A stretch of 64,000 bases of DNA, taken from assembly GCF_002871935.1 (NCBI RefSeq), contig NZ_PNHQ01000006.1, positions 44,763 through 108,762 of the forward strand, in the 5' to 3' direction. A program made the translations under genes and the position numbers. How positions within the stretch are numbered: the stretch's first letter is position 1; every line of letters starts with the position of its first letter. This stretch comes from Aerococcus viridans (lineage in GTDB: Bacteria; Bacillota; Bacilli; Lactobacillales; Aerococcaceae). Under the pieces are notes generated by a model. The model was not told the origin of the DNA. It saw only the letters and a list, made by a program, of their open reading frames with translations, and searched no databases. Shown piece after piece: positions 26,695 to 36,094 of this stretch.

Positions 26695-27587
26695 TATTTA
26701 TTACTCCTTCCCCGAATGATGAACATAATAATTGTTAATATCATAATTATCACGAATAGCACTACAGATTCTGCAGATGCGAATCCATAACGATAATTCA
26801 TAAAGGCATTCTTATAGATATCGTAAACAATTACATTTGTAGTTTCTCCAGGTCCACCTTTAGTTAGAATATTGATTTGACCGAAACCTTGAAAAGCATT
26901 GATCACATTCGTCACAATGACAAAAAAGAAAGTTGGTCCTAACGAAGGAATCGTAATATTTAAAAACTTTTGAAGACTATTCGCTCCATCTATAGAAGCA
27001 CTCTCATATAATGCATCATCGATACTGGCCAATCCTGAAGAAAAATATAAAAAGTTCATACCAGAATTCAACCAACCTGTTAAAATCCCTACAACCACTA
27101 ATGACCAGGTAGGATGAGTTAATAAGTTTTGATTGATACCTAATATTTTATTGATAATGCCCACAGTAGGATTTAGCATCACTTGAAAAATCATAGCCAT
27201 ACCCGCTGATGCAATAGCCATAGGCATTGCGTAAGAAGTAGAGAAAAACCTAATCCCTGGAAATGATCTTTGACACAAAATTGCTGCTATTAAACCAACT
27301 GTCACGCCAAATAATACAACGATTAATACAAATTGAAATGATACCAACATAGAATGCCAAAATGATTTACTTGCAAATAATTCTGTATAGTTCCTGAACC
27401 CTAAGAAAAGCGACATTTGTCCAAACGAATCCGTTAGATATAATGAACGAAATATCGTTTGAATAAACGGCCAAAACATAAAGATGGATAAAACAAGTAA
27501 GGCTGGTAATAAATAGATATAAGGTTGGATGCTTCCCCATAAATTTTTCTTTGAATTAATGATGATCATTTCGTCAGTACGTTCCAA
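26694..27587 (-). CDS. ugpA: Glycerol-3-phosphate-type ABC permease UgpA
   Basis: 297 residues, six membrane segments, MalF/UgpA class. The EAA loop is ALYESASIDGANSLQKFLNITIPSL. The start is a TTG (27585-27587): AAAGGAG lies seven bases before it, whereas the next ATG has no site. The gene follows ugpB after a ~210-nt gap with a terminator-like hairpin, an arrangement that usually gives more binding protein than permease. Confidence 0.83.
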   Translation of the reverse strand: MERTDEMIIINSKKNLWGSIQPYIYLLPALLVLSIFMFWPFIQTIFRSLYLTDSFGQMSLFLGFRNYTELFASKSFWHSMLVSFQFVLIVVLFGVTVGLIAAILCQRSFPGIRFFSTSYAMPMAIASAGMAMIFQVMLNPTVGIINKILGINQNLLTHPTWSLVVVGILTGWLNSGMNFLYFSSGLASIDDALYESASIDGANSLQKFLNITIPSLGPTFFFVIVTNVINAFQGFGQINILTKGGPGETTNVIVYDIYKNAFMNYRYGFASAESVVLFVIIMILTIIMFIIRGRSNK

Positions 27588-27612
27588 AATAATACTCCTT
27601 TCAAAATAAACA

Positions 27613-27637
27613 AGGCTGGGAAAAAGTATCCCAGCCT
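27613..27637 (-). terminator. Intercistronic hairpin between ugpB and ugpA
   Basis: AGGCTGGG (27613-27620) pairs with CCCAGCCT (27630-27637). On the minus strand it is followed by TGTTTATTTTG. It likely gives partial termination after ugpB. It is also the hairpin end of repeat copy C. Confidence 0.65.
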
Positions 27638-27760
27638 GACAGCATAACTAACAATAGTGATACTGTTGAATGCCTTCTGGCACATTGGTATCCGTATATC
27701 ATTTAGAGCTGATAAGGTTTCAAAAATATCAGTACTCCAAAACACTACCAGTAAAATGCG
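27613..27760 (-). repeat. Degenerate third copy (C) of the 3'-UTR repeat
   Basis: Read from 27760 to 27613 on the minus strand it keeps the order of copies A and B: a TGCGCATTTT block, ACACT/AGTGT, TTTTGAAACC and then the GGCTGGG hairpin. The middle has diverged. Like the others it follows a stop codon (ugpB, 27801). Confidence 0.4.
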
Positions 27761-27800
27761 CATTAGATGCACTTTTTATACCTTGTATACAGACCGAGTT

Positions 27801-29147
27801 TTATTGATTTGTTGCATTGTAGTTTTCTATCGCTGCATTTGTTTGATTAGCCATATTTTGTACAGCCTCTTCTGCTGTGATCTCATCGTTTAACAGCCGT
27901 TCTAATTCAGCTTCAAAGTACATACGTGCTTCTTGATTTACACCTGATAAGGCACCTTGATCTTCAGGTGTAGCATCATGTAACTGATCGATAGCCGTTT
28001 GGAATTGTGGAAATTCTGCTAAATTGTCCTTAAATACTTGTTCTTCCTGTGCAGTTTTGTTGACTGGAAAGTATCCTGTATCAGCATTCCATTGTGCTTG
28101 AACTTCTGGTGATACTAGGTACTGTATGAAGTCCCATGTTGCATCCTTTTTAGCTTCATCTTCTGAATCAATCATCCATAGAGACGCTCCACCAATAGAT
28201 ACACCTCCCTGATCTTCAGAAGATAATGCTGGGAAATAAGCGGTGCCAACTTCAAAGCGTCCATCAACTTCAGTTAGGATCTGGCGTAATGTTGCTGTTG
28301 AAGCTAAAGTGATAGCAGATTGTCCAGAAACAAACTCAGCTTGACCACCCGTACGCCCAACATTAGGTGCTACGTCTTCATCTTGTGCTTTTTTCCAAGT
28401 TTCTAAAGCCCGTAACATGCTACCGTTCTGGTCAAAAGTAACTGCTGTAGGTGCACCATCTCGGCCGTTGCCATTGTTATACATATCTTCTTCAGTTTTA
28501 TTGATAAATTGTTCAAGGTACCAGCCATAGATAGTTAGTGACATTGGCATCTCAACGCCTGCTTCAGTTAATTTTGGCGCGATATCAATGATTTCTTCAA
28601 ATGTTGTTGGTGCTTGGTCAATACCAGCTTGCTCAAAAATATCCGCATTGTAGTACATTAAAGGGGTAGATGAATTAAAAGGCATGGAATATAAGGTATC
28701 ATCTTTCGTATAGTAAGCTAGTAAATTTTCTTCTAGATCTGCTAACTCAAAATCTGACTCATCTACATAGTCTTGTACGGGTACCGTTAAATCTGAATCA
28801 ATCATGAAAGTCATTCCTTGTTCAAATACCTGAACTAAGTCAGCTCCAACATCAGAGCCAGAAGCAGAGGAACGTAACTTCGTTAAAGTTTCATCATAGG
28901 TACCTTGGTACTGAGCATTCACGAATACATCGTCTTGTGAAGCATTATATTCATCTACAATTGTTTGTAATGCTTCTCCAGTCGAACCACCCATACCATG
29001 CCAGAATACCAATTCAGTTTGCCCTTCAGTGGCTCCTGTTGAGCTACTTGATGATTCAGAATTCGTCCTACCATTTCCACACGCAGCTAATAATGTAGCG
29101 GAAAGTAAGCCTACACCAAAACGCATGATACGCTTGTTAAATTTCAT
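27801..29147 (-). CDS. ugpB: Extracellular solute-binding lipoprotein UgpB
   Basis: 448 residues. A lipoprotein signal ends at LLSATLLAAC (Cys 23), so it is anchored outside the membrane. A Ser-rich spacer leads into a family-1 binding domain (TELVFWHGMGGSTGEALQ; YSMPFNSSTPLMYYN near 165; GGASLWMIDSEDEAKKDATWDF near 340). The FWHGMGG start and the linked GDPD point to glycerol-3-phosphate or glycerophosphodiesters, but maltose-type ligands cannot be excluded. First gene of the operon. Confidence 0.85.
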   Translation of the reverse strand: MKFNKRIMRFGVGLLSATLLAACGNGRTNSESSSSSTGATEGQTELVFWHGMGGSTGEALQTIVDEYNASQDDVFVNAQYQGTYDETLTKLRSSASGSDVGADLVQVFEQGMTFMIDSDLTVPVQDYVDESDFELADLEENLLAYYTKDDTLYSMPFNSSTPLMYYNADIFEQAGIDQAPTTFEEIIDIAPKLTEAGVEMPMSLTIYGWYLEQFINKTEEDMYNNGNGRDGAPTAVTFDQNGSMLRALETWKKAQDEDVAPNVGRTGGQAEFVSGQSAITLASTATLRQILTEVDGRFEVGTAYFPALSSEDQGGVSIGGASLWMIDSEDEAKKDATWDFIQYLVSPEVQAQWNADTGYFPVNKTAQEEQVFKDNLAEFPQFQTAIDQLHDATPEDQGALSGVNQEARMYFEAELERLLNDEITAEEAVQNMANQTNAAIENYNATNQ

Positions 29148-29384
29148 TATTGTTATTTCCTCCCAAAAATTTCTTTTTTTTTAACTCTGCTATTCATCTT
29201 AAACTAGCAATATTAACTTCCAATCAATTTTACGTATTCTTTTTGAAAATAATCAGTAAAGTCTTTATTTCAAAATATTTACACTTATTGGACTTTTTAA
29301 ATATTAAAAAAACGGTAAATGCTCTTTATCTCGCACAAAATAAAGACTGATAAATCGCTCTACCTACTTTAATAAGTATATTTC

Positions 29385-29413
29385 ATGTAAAGATTGTTTA
29401 GATGTCTTTACAT
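29385..29413. promoter_or_regulatory. Inverted repeat, possible operator between ugpB and the GNAT gene
   Basis: ATGTAAAGA (29385-29393) and TCTTTACAT (29405-29413) form a perfect 9-bp dyad with an 11-nt spacer in the 392-nt divergent region 29148-29539. The spacing fits a dimeric regulator. It is 155 bases before the GNAT start and 238 from ugpB. Nothing else clear was found in this region. Confidence 0.4.
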
Positions 29414-29539
29414 ATCTGATTCATAAATACGCATTTTTAAACGATCAAATGACTGATGTTTAAGCCAAATTTATGCTTTAATATTTAAGCCTATTTAGGT
29501 TACTATAAAAGAAATGTATAATTCAGGAGGATGTTATTT

Positions 29540-30052
29540 ATGGCACAATTACAGCAATGTACCCTAGCCGATGTCGATGAGTTAAGAGCTGTCTCTATTG
29601 AAACTTATACGGATACGTTTGGTGCTTTTAATTCAGATGAAAATATGCGAATTTATTTAGAGGATGCCTATAATCGTGGAAAATTATTAGCAGAATTAGA
29701 AACTACTAACAGCCAATTCTACTTTTTAAAGGTTAATAATGACACTGTGGGTTATCTTAAATTGAATGTAGATGATGCACAGACTGAGTATATAAACGAC
29801 AATCTCCTTGAAGTGGAAAGAATTTATGTACGAACAGCTTTTTTACGTCACGGATATGGCACACAATTGATCCAAGCTGCCGAAGAAATTGCACGTAATC
29901 TAGGTGTGGCTGGTATTTGGTTAGGTGTATGGGAACATAATCAACGCGCTCTTTACTTTTATAGCAAAATGGGCTTTCACCATATTGGCCAACATGCTTT
30001 CTTTATGGGAGATGACGAGCAACTAGACTTGATTTATTATAAAGATATATAA
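29540..30052 (+). CDS. GNAT family N-acetyltransferase
   Basis: 170 residues. The acetyl-CoA-binding stretch is VERIYVRTAFLRHGYGTQLIQAAEEIA with the RxxGxG/A-type loop, followed by WLGVWEHNQRALYFYSKMGF. The first ~60 residues contain TYTDTFGAFNSDENM, typical of the diamine/small-molecule branch; the substrate is unknown. Start ATG 29540 is set nine bases after AGGAGG; the ATG at 29531 touches the ribosome site. Confidence 0.82.
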   Translation: MAQLQQCTLADVDELRAVSIETYTDTFGAFNSDENMRIYLEDAYNRGKLLAELETTNSQFYFLKVNNDTVGYLKLNVDDAQTEYINDNLLEVERIYVRTAFLRHGYGTQLIQAAEEIARNLGVAGIWLGVWEHNQRALYFYSKMGFHHIGQHAFFMGDDEQLDLIYYKDI

Positions 30053-30057
30053 AAGAT

Positions 30058-30091
30058 AAAGAATCCCTGGACAGGCATCCAGGGATTCTTT
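30058..30091 (+). terminator. Terminator of the GNAT gene
   Basis: AAAGAATCCCTGGA (30058-30071) pairs exactly with TCCAGGGATTCTTT (30078-30091). Confidence 0.85.
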
Positions 30092-30165
30092 ATGCATCAA
30101 CTTGAATCTGTAATCTAAATTTTTGCCAAGGTTTAATTTCATCCCTATAGAACCAACAAAACACC

Positions 30166-30852
30166 TTAAGCTGCTTGTAAATCGGCCAGTTCTTCCTGAA
30201 GGCGTTCTACAGGTGTTGTATAGCCCATTATTTTTCTTGGTCTGTGGTTGATCGCATCGGTTACTTCCAGTAAATACGAATAGGACAATGGACGCAGAGT
30301 GACTCCCTTTGGGATAAATTCTCGGAGCATGCGGTTATGCCTTTCGTTCGTTCCTCTCTCCCAAGAAGCATACGCATGAGTAAAGAAAACCTGAACGTCT
30401 TCAGCGATGATTTCGATAAGAGACAGACTTGAAAACTCAGAGCCGTTATCAGTTGTGAGTGACTTGAACTGTTCTAGCCCCTGTTTTTTTATCAAGTCAA
30501 GCACGCCTTTTTGAACCAGCGCTGCGCCTTTTCCCCAAACTTTCTTAGTGAGGCAGTAGCGTGTTTTCCGTTCAACCGTAGTGATGATGACAGGCTCATT
30601 TTTTGTTTTCTTACCTAATACTAAATCAACTTCCCAATGCCCAAATTCTTCCCTCGAGAGTACTTCTGGAGAGCGTTCTTCGATACTGCGTCCCAAGTGT
30701 TTAGCGTTATGACCTTTAGGTTCAGAAACGGTTGTTTTTCGTGGCCGCATCCTAGTCTTCATAGGCAAATCGATATTACGGATTGGAAGTACGGCAGCAT
30801 TTATCAAAGCATAAACGGTCTTCATGCATGGTACGCGTTCGTCAGGGTGCAA
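30166..30852 (-). mobile_element. Truncated IS30-family transposase
   Basis: About 228 codons of the catalytic half of an IS30 transposase. The DDE set is visible: Asp in HWEVDLVLG, Asp in LTTDNGSEF and Glu in WERGTNERHNRMLREFIPKG. The linker VLPIRNIDLPMKTRMRPRK is typical. The N-terminal ~100 residues with the HTH are absent; upstream of about 30855 the sequence no longer reads as IS30 in any frame and contains stops. No convincing terminal inverted repeats were seen. It is an immobile relic, with no sign that it interrupts a recognisable gene. Confidence 0.85.
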
Positions 30853-30948
30853 CTTTCTATAAGAGTGTACAAAAATAGTAACTGTATATATTGATGAATA
30901 TCAGTAAAATGGTACTCTATAATGTGCCCCAAAAGTCAGATTAATTTT

Positions 30949-30985
30949 AAGAGCGTTGACCAACCGGCCAACGCTCTTCTTTTTA
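30949..30985. terminator. Isolated terminator hairpin near the IS30 relic
   Basis: AAGAGCGTTG (30949-30958) pairs with CAACGCTCTT (30969-30978), with T-rich runs on both strands. No gene now ends here, so it probably belonged to deleted sequence. The rest of 30853-31054 shows nothing I recognise. Confidence 0.6.
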
Positions 30986-31054
30986 TATTTATTGTACTTA
31001 ATTGGCTTCTAGACAAATAATTTAAGTGGGTTTTAAGTGATTTATATAAAAAAC

Positions 31055-31094
31055 AACCCTTACAAAGACTATTAAATAAGACTTTGTAAGGGTT
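31055..31094 (-). terminator. Terminator of guaA
   Basis: AACCCTTACAAAG (31055-31067) pairs exactly with CTTTGTAAGGGTT (31082-31094). On the minus strand it is followed by GTTTTTTAT. Confidence 0.85.
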
Positions 31095-31101
31095 TTGTGT
31101 T

Positions 31102-32661
31102 TTATTCCCACTCGATGGTTGCAGGTGGCTTGCTCGTAATATCTAGGACGACGCGGTTAATGTGTGCACATTCGTTTACAATACGCTTAGAAATAGTATC
31201 TAATACATCATAAGGAATGCGTGCCCATTCTGATGTCATCCCGTCAACTGAAGTTACTGCACGAATACCAATAGTGTATTCATATGTACGCTCGTCACCC
31301 ATTACACCTACTGATTTAAATCCTGGTAGGACTGTAAAGTATTGCCAGATGTCGTCTTCAAGTCCATGTTTTCTGATTTCATCACGTAAGATGAAGTCAG
31401 ATTCACGTACGACTTCTAGTTTTTCAGGTGTTACTTCACCGATGATACGGATAGCTAACCCTGGACCTGGGAATGGTTGACGCCAAACGATTTCATTTGG
31501 CATACCTAATTCGGTACCTACTGCACGAACTTCATCTTTAAATAAAGTGTTCAAAGGCTCAATTAAAGAGAAGGTCATGTCTTCAGGTAATCCACCTACA
31601 TTGTGGTGAGATTTGATTGTTTGCGCTGTATCGGTACCTGATTCGATCACGTCAGTATATAATGTACCTTGTGCTAAAAAGTCAACATCTTTAATTTTAT
31701 GCGCTTCGTCATCAAATACGTACACGAATTCGTTTCCGATAATTTTACGTTTGCGCTCTGGATCAGATACGCCAGCTAATTTATTCAAGAAGCGTTCTTC
31801 AGCGTCAACTTTGATGATGTTTAAACCAAATTTACCACCTAAGGTTTCCATCACTTCTTTAGCTTCATTCTTACGCAATAAACCGTGATCTACAAAGATA
31901 CACGTTAATTGGTCACCGATAGCTTTTTGTAATAATACACCTACAACTGATGAGTCTACCCCACCTGAAAGGCCTAGTAATACTTTACCGTCACCAACTA
32001 ATTCACGAATTTCTTGGATTTTTATATCGATGAATTTTTCCATTGTCCATGACCCTTGTGCACCACAAATATCAAAGACAAAGTTACGTAACATATCGTT
32101 ACCATGAACTGACGCACGAACTTCTGGATGGAATTGGAAACCATAGAATTGTTTTTCAGTGTTTTCAAAGGCAGCTACTGGACTATGTTCACCGCGAGCA
32201 GTGACTTCAAATCCTTCAGGAATTTCTTCAATTCGGTCAGAATGGCTCATTAACACTAGCTCTTCTGCTTCTAGCCCTTTAAAAATAGCTGAATCTGTTT
32301 TATCGATAAATAATGGCTGTTGACCATATTCACGTTTCTCAGAGCGGGCAACTACCCCACCATTTTTAAATGTCATTAATTGCATACCATAGCAAATCCC
32401 TAAAACCGGAATTCCTAAATCAAATACTGCTTCATCAATTGAAAAAGCATCTTCTGCATACACTGACATTGGACCACCTGATAAGATAATACCTTTCACA
32501 TTACCTTTCGCCATGATTTCATCAGCTGTTAGTTTATGTGATAAAAGTTCTGAATAAACGCCTAACTCACGAATACGGCGTGTAATCAATTGATTGTATT
32601 GACTACCATAATCAAGTACAATGATTTTTTCAATATCTTGCATTGATTGTTGGACACTCAT
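31102..32661 (-). CDS. guaA: GMP synthase (glutamine-hydrolysing)
   Basis: 519 residues. Converts XMP to GMP with glutamine and ATP. The N-terminal class-I amidotransferase has GICYGMQLM (catalytic Cys) and FQFHPEV (His). The ATP-pyrophosphatase domain has the PP-loop [10 protein letters not shown], and the C-terminal dimerisation domain ends [15 protein letters not shown]. Start ATG 32659-32661 follows AAGGAAGTG; the longer frame adds 16 unsupported residues. I looked for a purine riboswitch upstream and saw none. Confidence 0.95.
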   Translation of the reverse strand: MSVQQSMQDIEKIIVLDYGSQYNQLITRRIRELGVYSELLSHKLTADEIMAKGNVKGIILSGGPMSVYAEDAFSIDEAVFDLGIPVLGICYGMQLMTFKNGGVVARSEKREYGQQPLFIDKTDSAIFKGLEAEELVLMSHSDRIEEIPEGFEVTARGEHSPVAAFENTEKQFYGFQFHPEVRASVHGNDMLRNFVFDICGAQGSWTMEKFIDIKIQEIRELVGDGKVLLGLSGGVDSSVVGVLLQKAIGDQLTCIFVDHGLLRKNEAKEVMETLGGKFGLNIIKVDAEERFLNKLAGVSDPERKRKIIGNEFVYVFDDEAHKIKDVDFLAQGTLYTDVIESGTDTAQTIKSHHNVGGLPEDMTFSLIEPLNTLFKDEVRAVGTELGMPNEIVWRQPFPGPGLAIRIIGEVTPEKLEVVRESDFILRDEIRKHGLEDDIWQYFTVLPGFKSVGVMGDERTYEYTIGIRAVTSVDGMTSEWARIPYDVLDTISKRIVNECAHINRVVLDITSKPPATIEWE

Positions 32662-32816
32662 GTTTTCACTTCCTTTTTCGAATTTCATATTTATTCTAGC
32701 ATTTAACATTTGTGATTACTAGGATTTTATCGATGTTCAGTAAAATATTGTTCGGATTCTAATCTGGCAACCTTTAATAATTTGCTAAATTTATATTTAA
32801 TTCGTTTTCAAAGCTG

Positions 32817-32842
32817 TTGACCATTAAAATATTGTATATAAT
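32817..32842 (+). promoter_or_regulatory. Possible promoter of the mevalonate operon
   Basis: TTGACC (32817-32822) and TATAAT (32837-32842). The boxes are good but the 14-nt spacer is short, so the -10 may work with another upstream element. Confidence 0.4.
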
Positions 32843-32864
32843 AAAACAGAATAGGAGTGAAAGT

Positions 32865-33848
32865 ATGAGAAAAGCGACTGGTAAAGCAAATGGGAAAATC
32901 ATTATTATTGGTGAACATGCAGTTGTTCATGGATATCCATCTGTAGCCTTACCCTTCCATGCGGTAGAGATGACGGTAACTATTGAACAAATTCAAACCA
33001 ATGCTTATTTAGTGAGTGAATTATATGAGGGACCTCTCCATCAAGCACCGTCTGACTTACAAAATTTATTAGCTGTCTATGACCAACTGCGGGCTGATTT
33101 AATGACACAAAGTCAAAGCCATTGGTTGATCAATATCCATTCTTCTATACCCGCAGAACGTGGTATGGGATCTTCAGCGGCTATGGCAACAGCATTAGTA
33201 CGAGCTTTTTATAACTATTATGATCTCCCACTTTCTGATGATCAATTACTGAAATATGTCGACTTATCTGAAAAAATTAGTCATGGGAACCCATCTGGTT
33301 TAGACGCACGGGTTGCTGGTCTGGGCTTACCTTTAATCTATCAAAAGAATCAGCCAATAAAAGTTTGCCAATTTAATACCCCCTACTGGTTGGTGGTAGC
33401 TGACACAGGCATTCATGGAAATACTAAAAATGCGGTGACTGATGTAGCAGCTGGTTTAAATTCAGCTTTTATTACCCGTCGTCAAGCGGTAGAAAATAAT
33501 CTACGCCAACTGGGTAAAGCAGCCAACCAATTTATTGATTTAGTCAATATAACACCGAATCAAATGGCTAACGACCAGCTATTTACGGCTATTTGTAATA
33601 CATTTAAAGATGCTCACCAGCATTTACGAGCTTTACAAGTCTCTAGTCCTGAACTTGAAGCAGGTGTGACTTTTGCAGAAGCGAATGGCGCTGGCGCAGC
33701 CAAACTGACTGGTGGTGGCCGTGGCGGTTGCTATTTTGCATTATGTGATAGCAAGGACAAGGCTATCCTTTTGGCAGAATCATTAAAGGAAAATAACTTG
33801 GCAGTGGCAAGCTGGGTGGTCCCTTTTAAAAGTGCAGCTACCGAATAG
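32865..33848 (+). CDS. mvk: Mevalonate kinase
   Basis: 327 residues, GHMP kinase. KIIIIGEHAVVHGYPSVALP is the N-terminal motif 1, PAERGMGSSAAMATALV the ATP-binding loop and KLTGGGRGGCYFAL motif 3. It makes 5-phosphomevalonate, the first of four steps to IPP encoded in this operon. ATG 32865 follows AGGAG; the upstream part of the frame covers the promoter. Confidence 0.93.
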   Translation: MRKATGKANGKIIIIGEHAVVHGYPSVALPFHAVEMTVTIEQIQTNAYLVSELYEGPLHQAPSDLQNLLAVYDQLRADLMTQSQSHWLINIHSSIPAERGMGSSAAMATALVRAFYNYYDLPLSDDQLLKYVDLSEKISHGNPSGLDARVAGLGLPLIYQKNQPIKVCQFNTPYWLVVADTGIHGNTKNAVTDVAAGLNSAFITRRQAVENNLRQLGKAANQFIDLVNITPNQMANDQLFTAICNTFKDAHQHLRALQVSSPELEAGVTFAEANGAGAAKLTGGGRGGCYFALCDSKDKAILLAESLKENNLAVASWVVPFKSAATE

Positions 33849-33911
33849 TGGGCGAAATATATAGAAATCGGTTATAATAAAGGAAAGAATTTTTTTTGAG
33901 GGAGAATCAAG

Positions 33912-34925
33912 ATGTCAGTTTTTCAAGGCGCTTACCGCGCACACACCAATATTGCATTAATAAAATATTGGGGTAAGGCAAATAAAGACCTTTTTATCCC
34001 CACTACATCTAGTTTATCACTCACTTTAGACGCCTTGTATACAGACTCGCGCGTAACTTTTTCAAGTGATTTTGATAAGGATGTTTTTTATTTAAATGGT
34101 CAGTTACGTAATGAAGTTGAAACGGCAAAAATTAGCCAGTTTTTAGATCTTTTCAGAGCTGAAGCAGCGGTTGATTTAAAGGCAAAAGTAGAAAGTGTGA
34201 ACCATGTACCTACTGCAGCTGGATTGGCTTCTTCTTCTTCAGCATTCTCTGCCTTAGCCGCCGCTACAAGATCAGCTTTAAATTTAGAAGGTCAAATATC
34301 TGACCAAGTATTATCTACCTACGCTAGACGTGGTTCTGGTTCAGCAACGCGGTCAATTTTTGGTGGCTTTGTAGAATGGCAAAAAGGAACTCGCAATGAA
34401 AACTCTATGGCAGTTAGAGTAGATGAAGCAAATTGGGATATCGGGATGGTCATTATGGCGATTAATACCGCTGAAAAACGCGTATCTTCTCGTGAAGGTA
34501 TGGCCCATACTTTGAATACTTCGCCTTTTTACCCGGAATGGGTAAAGCAAAATATGATTGATCTGGACCGGATTAAGGCTGCAATTGTCAAACAAGATTT
34601 TCAATTGATGGGAGAAATTGCAGAAGCTAATGCTATGCGTATGCATGCCACAACGATGGCTGCTGATCCATCTTTTACTTATTTCGAACCTGAAACCATT
34701 AAGGCCATTCAAGTTGTTCAAGATTTGCGGGCGACTGGTGTATTGGCTTACTATACGATAGATGCTGGACCAAATGTAAAGGTCTTATGCCGTGCTAGCC
34801 AAATGGATGAGGTAGTAGCCTTTTTCAAGGTTTATTTCCCTCATATGGACTTTATTAAAACAACGGCTGGTCCTGGGATACAACGATTAGATAGATGGGA
34901 GTATGAAGATGGCGCATTCGCATAA
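33912..34925 (+). CDS. mvaD: Diphosphomevalonate decarboxylase
   Basis: 337 residues, GHMP superfamily. HTNIALIKYWGKANKDLFIP is the hallmark start, AAGLASSSSAFSALA the ATP loop and GSGSATRSIFGGF the conserved Ser/Arg block; the Asp of YTIDAGPNVKVL is the catalytic acid region. It converts mevalonate diphosphate to IPP. RBS GAGGGAG. Its end overlaps the pmk start by 17 bases. Confidence 0.93.
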   Translation: MSVFQGAYRAHTNIALIKYWGKANKDLFIPTTSSLSLTLDALYTDSRVTFSSDFDKDVFYLNGQLRNEVETAKISQFLDLFRAEAAVDLKAKVESVNHVPTAAGLASSSSAFSALAAATRSALNLEGQISDQVLSTYARRGSGSATRSIFGGFVEWQKGTRNENSMAVRVDEANWDIGMVIMAINTAEKRVSSREGMAHTLNTSPFYPEWVKQNMIDLDRIKAAIVKQDFQLMGEIAEANAMRMHATTMAADPSFTYFEPETIKAIQVVQDLRATGVLAYYTIDAGPNVKVLCRASQMDEVVAFFKVYFPHMDFIKTTAGPGIQRLDRWEYEDGAFA

Positions 34926-36093
34926 TGATAGCACGATAATCCATACGAATAACGAAACAAACGCCATCAAAGTGGCCGTGCCTGGGAAATTATTTCTTGC
35001 AGGTGAGTATGCAGTAGTCAATTCTGGCCAAGCAGCCCTTCTAACAACAGTGGATGCTTTCTTACATTTAAACTTAATAGATAATCCTGGGGAAAATGGT
35101 TATTTAATTACTAGTCAAGCCGACCATCCACTAGCCTGGTCATATGATATTAACGGGCAAGTGATCAGTGATGACCCCTTAGCCAATGAATTCCCGTTAA
35201 TTTGGGAATCCATGCGCACAGTAATGGCATACGCTGAAGCAGTTGGTATGAAGTCAGCAACTACACCTGATTACTTTGATTTAGAAATAACTTCTGATCT
35301 TGATGCTGCAGATGGCACCAAATACGGTTTAGGATCATCCGGCGCTATTTCAGTAGCTGTAGTATCTGCCCTTTTAAAATATTATAAATTAGACCAAGAT
35401 ATTACCGAGTCTCAATGGGTTTACCGAGTGTATAAGCTAGTAGCGATTACGCAAGCACAGCTAGGTATGGTTGGTTCCCTTGGAGATGTAGCAGCTAGCG
35501 CTCAAACTGGTGTGATTTATTATCAGAATTTTGACCGTGAATGGTTTAACCAACAAGCTAAATCTACTGGTGAAGATATCCATCACCTAATTGAAGAATT
35601 TTGGCCTGACTTAATGATTGAGCAACTACCAATTGATCCAGATTGGACCTTGTCTTTAGTCTGGTCTAAGGAAAAAGCCTCCACAGAAGACCTGTTGAAA
35701 ATGGTTGCACATCATATTTCTGAAAGAGAATTAGAAGAAATTATGTCGACTTTTAAACAACTGGCTAAACGTCAAGTGTTAATGGCTAAGGCAGCTATTC
35801 AAATGAATGAATGGTCTTTATTTAAGTCTGCTATTAAGGATAATTTTGAAAATATTTTAAATTACACACAAACACTGAATAAGCCGTATTTAACCAAGTC
35901 ATTTAAGAAAGCACTAAAATTAGTGACATCAGATAAGTCTGTTGCCAAAATTTCCGGCGCAGGTGCTGGCGACTGTGCTTATGCAATTTCTAGTCAAGCT
36001 GATGAAGCTAGAAACATCGAAGCCACCTGGCGAGAAAACGACCTTGTCGTTCTTCCTTTCGCTTTTTGGCAAAGAAATGAACAGGAGAGATAA
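34909..36093 (+). CDS. Phosphomevalonate kinase
   Basis: 394 residues, GHMP kinase. AVPGKLFLAGEYAVVNSGQAALLTTV is motif 1, shown by residues about 20-40, KYGLGSSGAISVAVVSAL the ATP loop and KISGAGAGDCAYAI motif 3. It phosphorylates 5-phosphomevalonate. I start at ATG 34909 because GGGAG lies seven bases before; ATG 34903 is almost inside the site. The gene begins within mvaD, so translation is probably coupled. Confidence 0.92.
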   Translation: MAHSHNDSTIIHTNNETNAIKVAVPGKLFLAGEYAVVNSGQAALLTTVDAFLHLNLIDNPGENGYLITSQADHPLAWSYDINGQVISDDPLANEFPLIWESMRTVMAYAEAVGMKSATTPDYFDLEITSDLDAADGTKYGLGSSGAISVAVVSALLKYYKLDQDITESQWVYRVYKLVAITQAQLGMVGSLGDVAASAQTGVIYYQNFDREWFNQQAKSTGEDIHHLIEEFWPDLMIEQLPIDPDWTLSLVWSKEKASTEDLLKMVAHHISERELEEIMSTFKQLAKRQVLMAKAAIQMNEWSLFKSAIKDNFENILNYTQTLNKPYLTKSFKKALKLVTSDKSVAKISGAGAGDCAYAISSQADEARNIEATWRENDLVVLPFAFWQRNEQER

Positions 36094-36094
36094 T

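Noticed and set aside
30166..30852. Intact IS30 element
   Set aside because: The N-terminal HTH region is missing and no terminal inverted repeats were found.
32662..32816. Purine riboswitch before guaA
   Set aside because: No purine aptamer blocks (TATAATC, CTAATGATATGG-like) were seen upstream on the minus strand.
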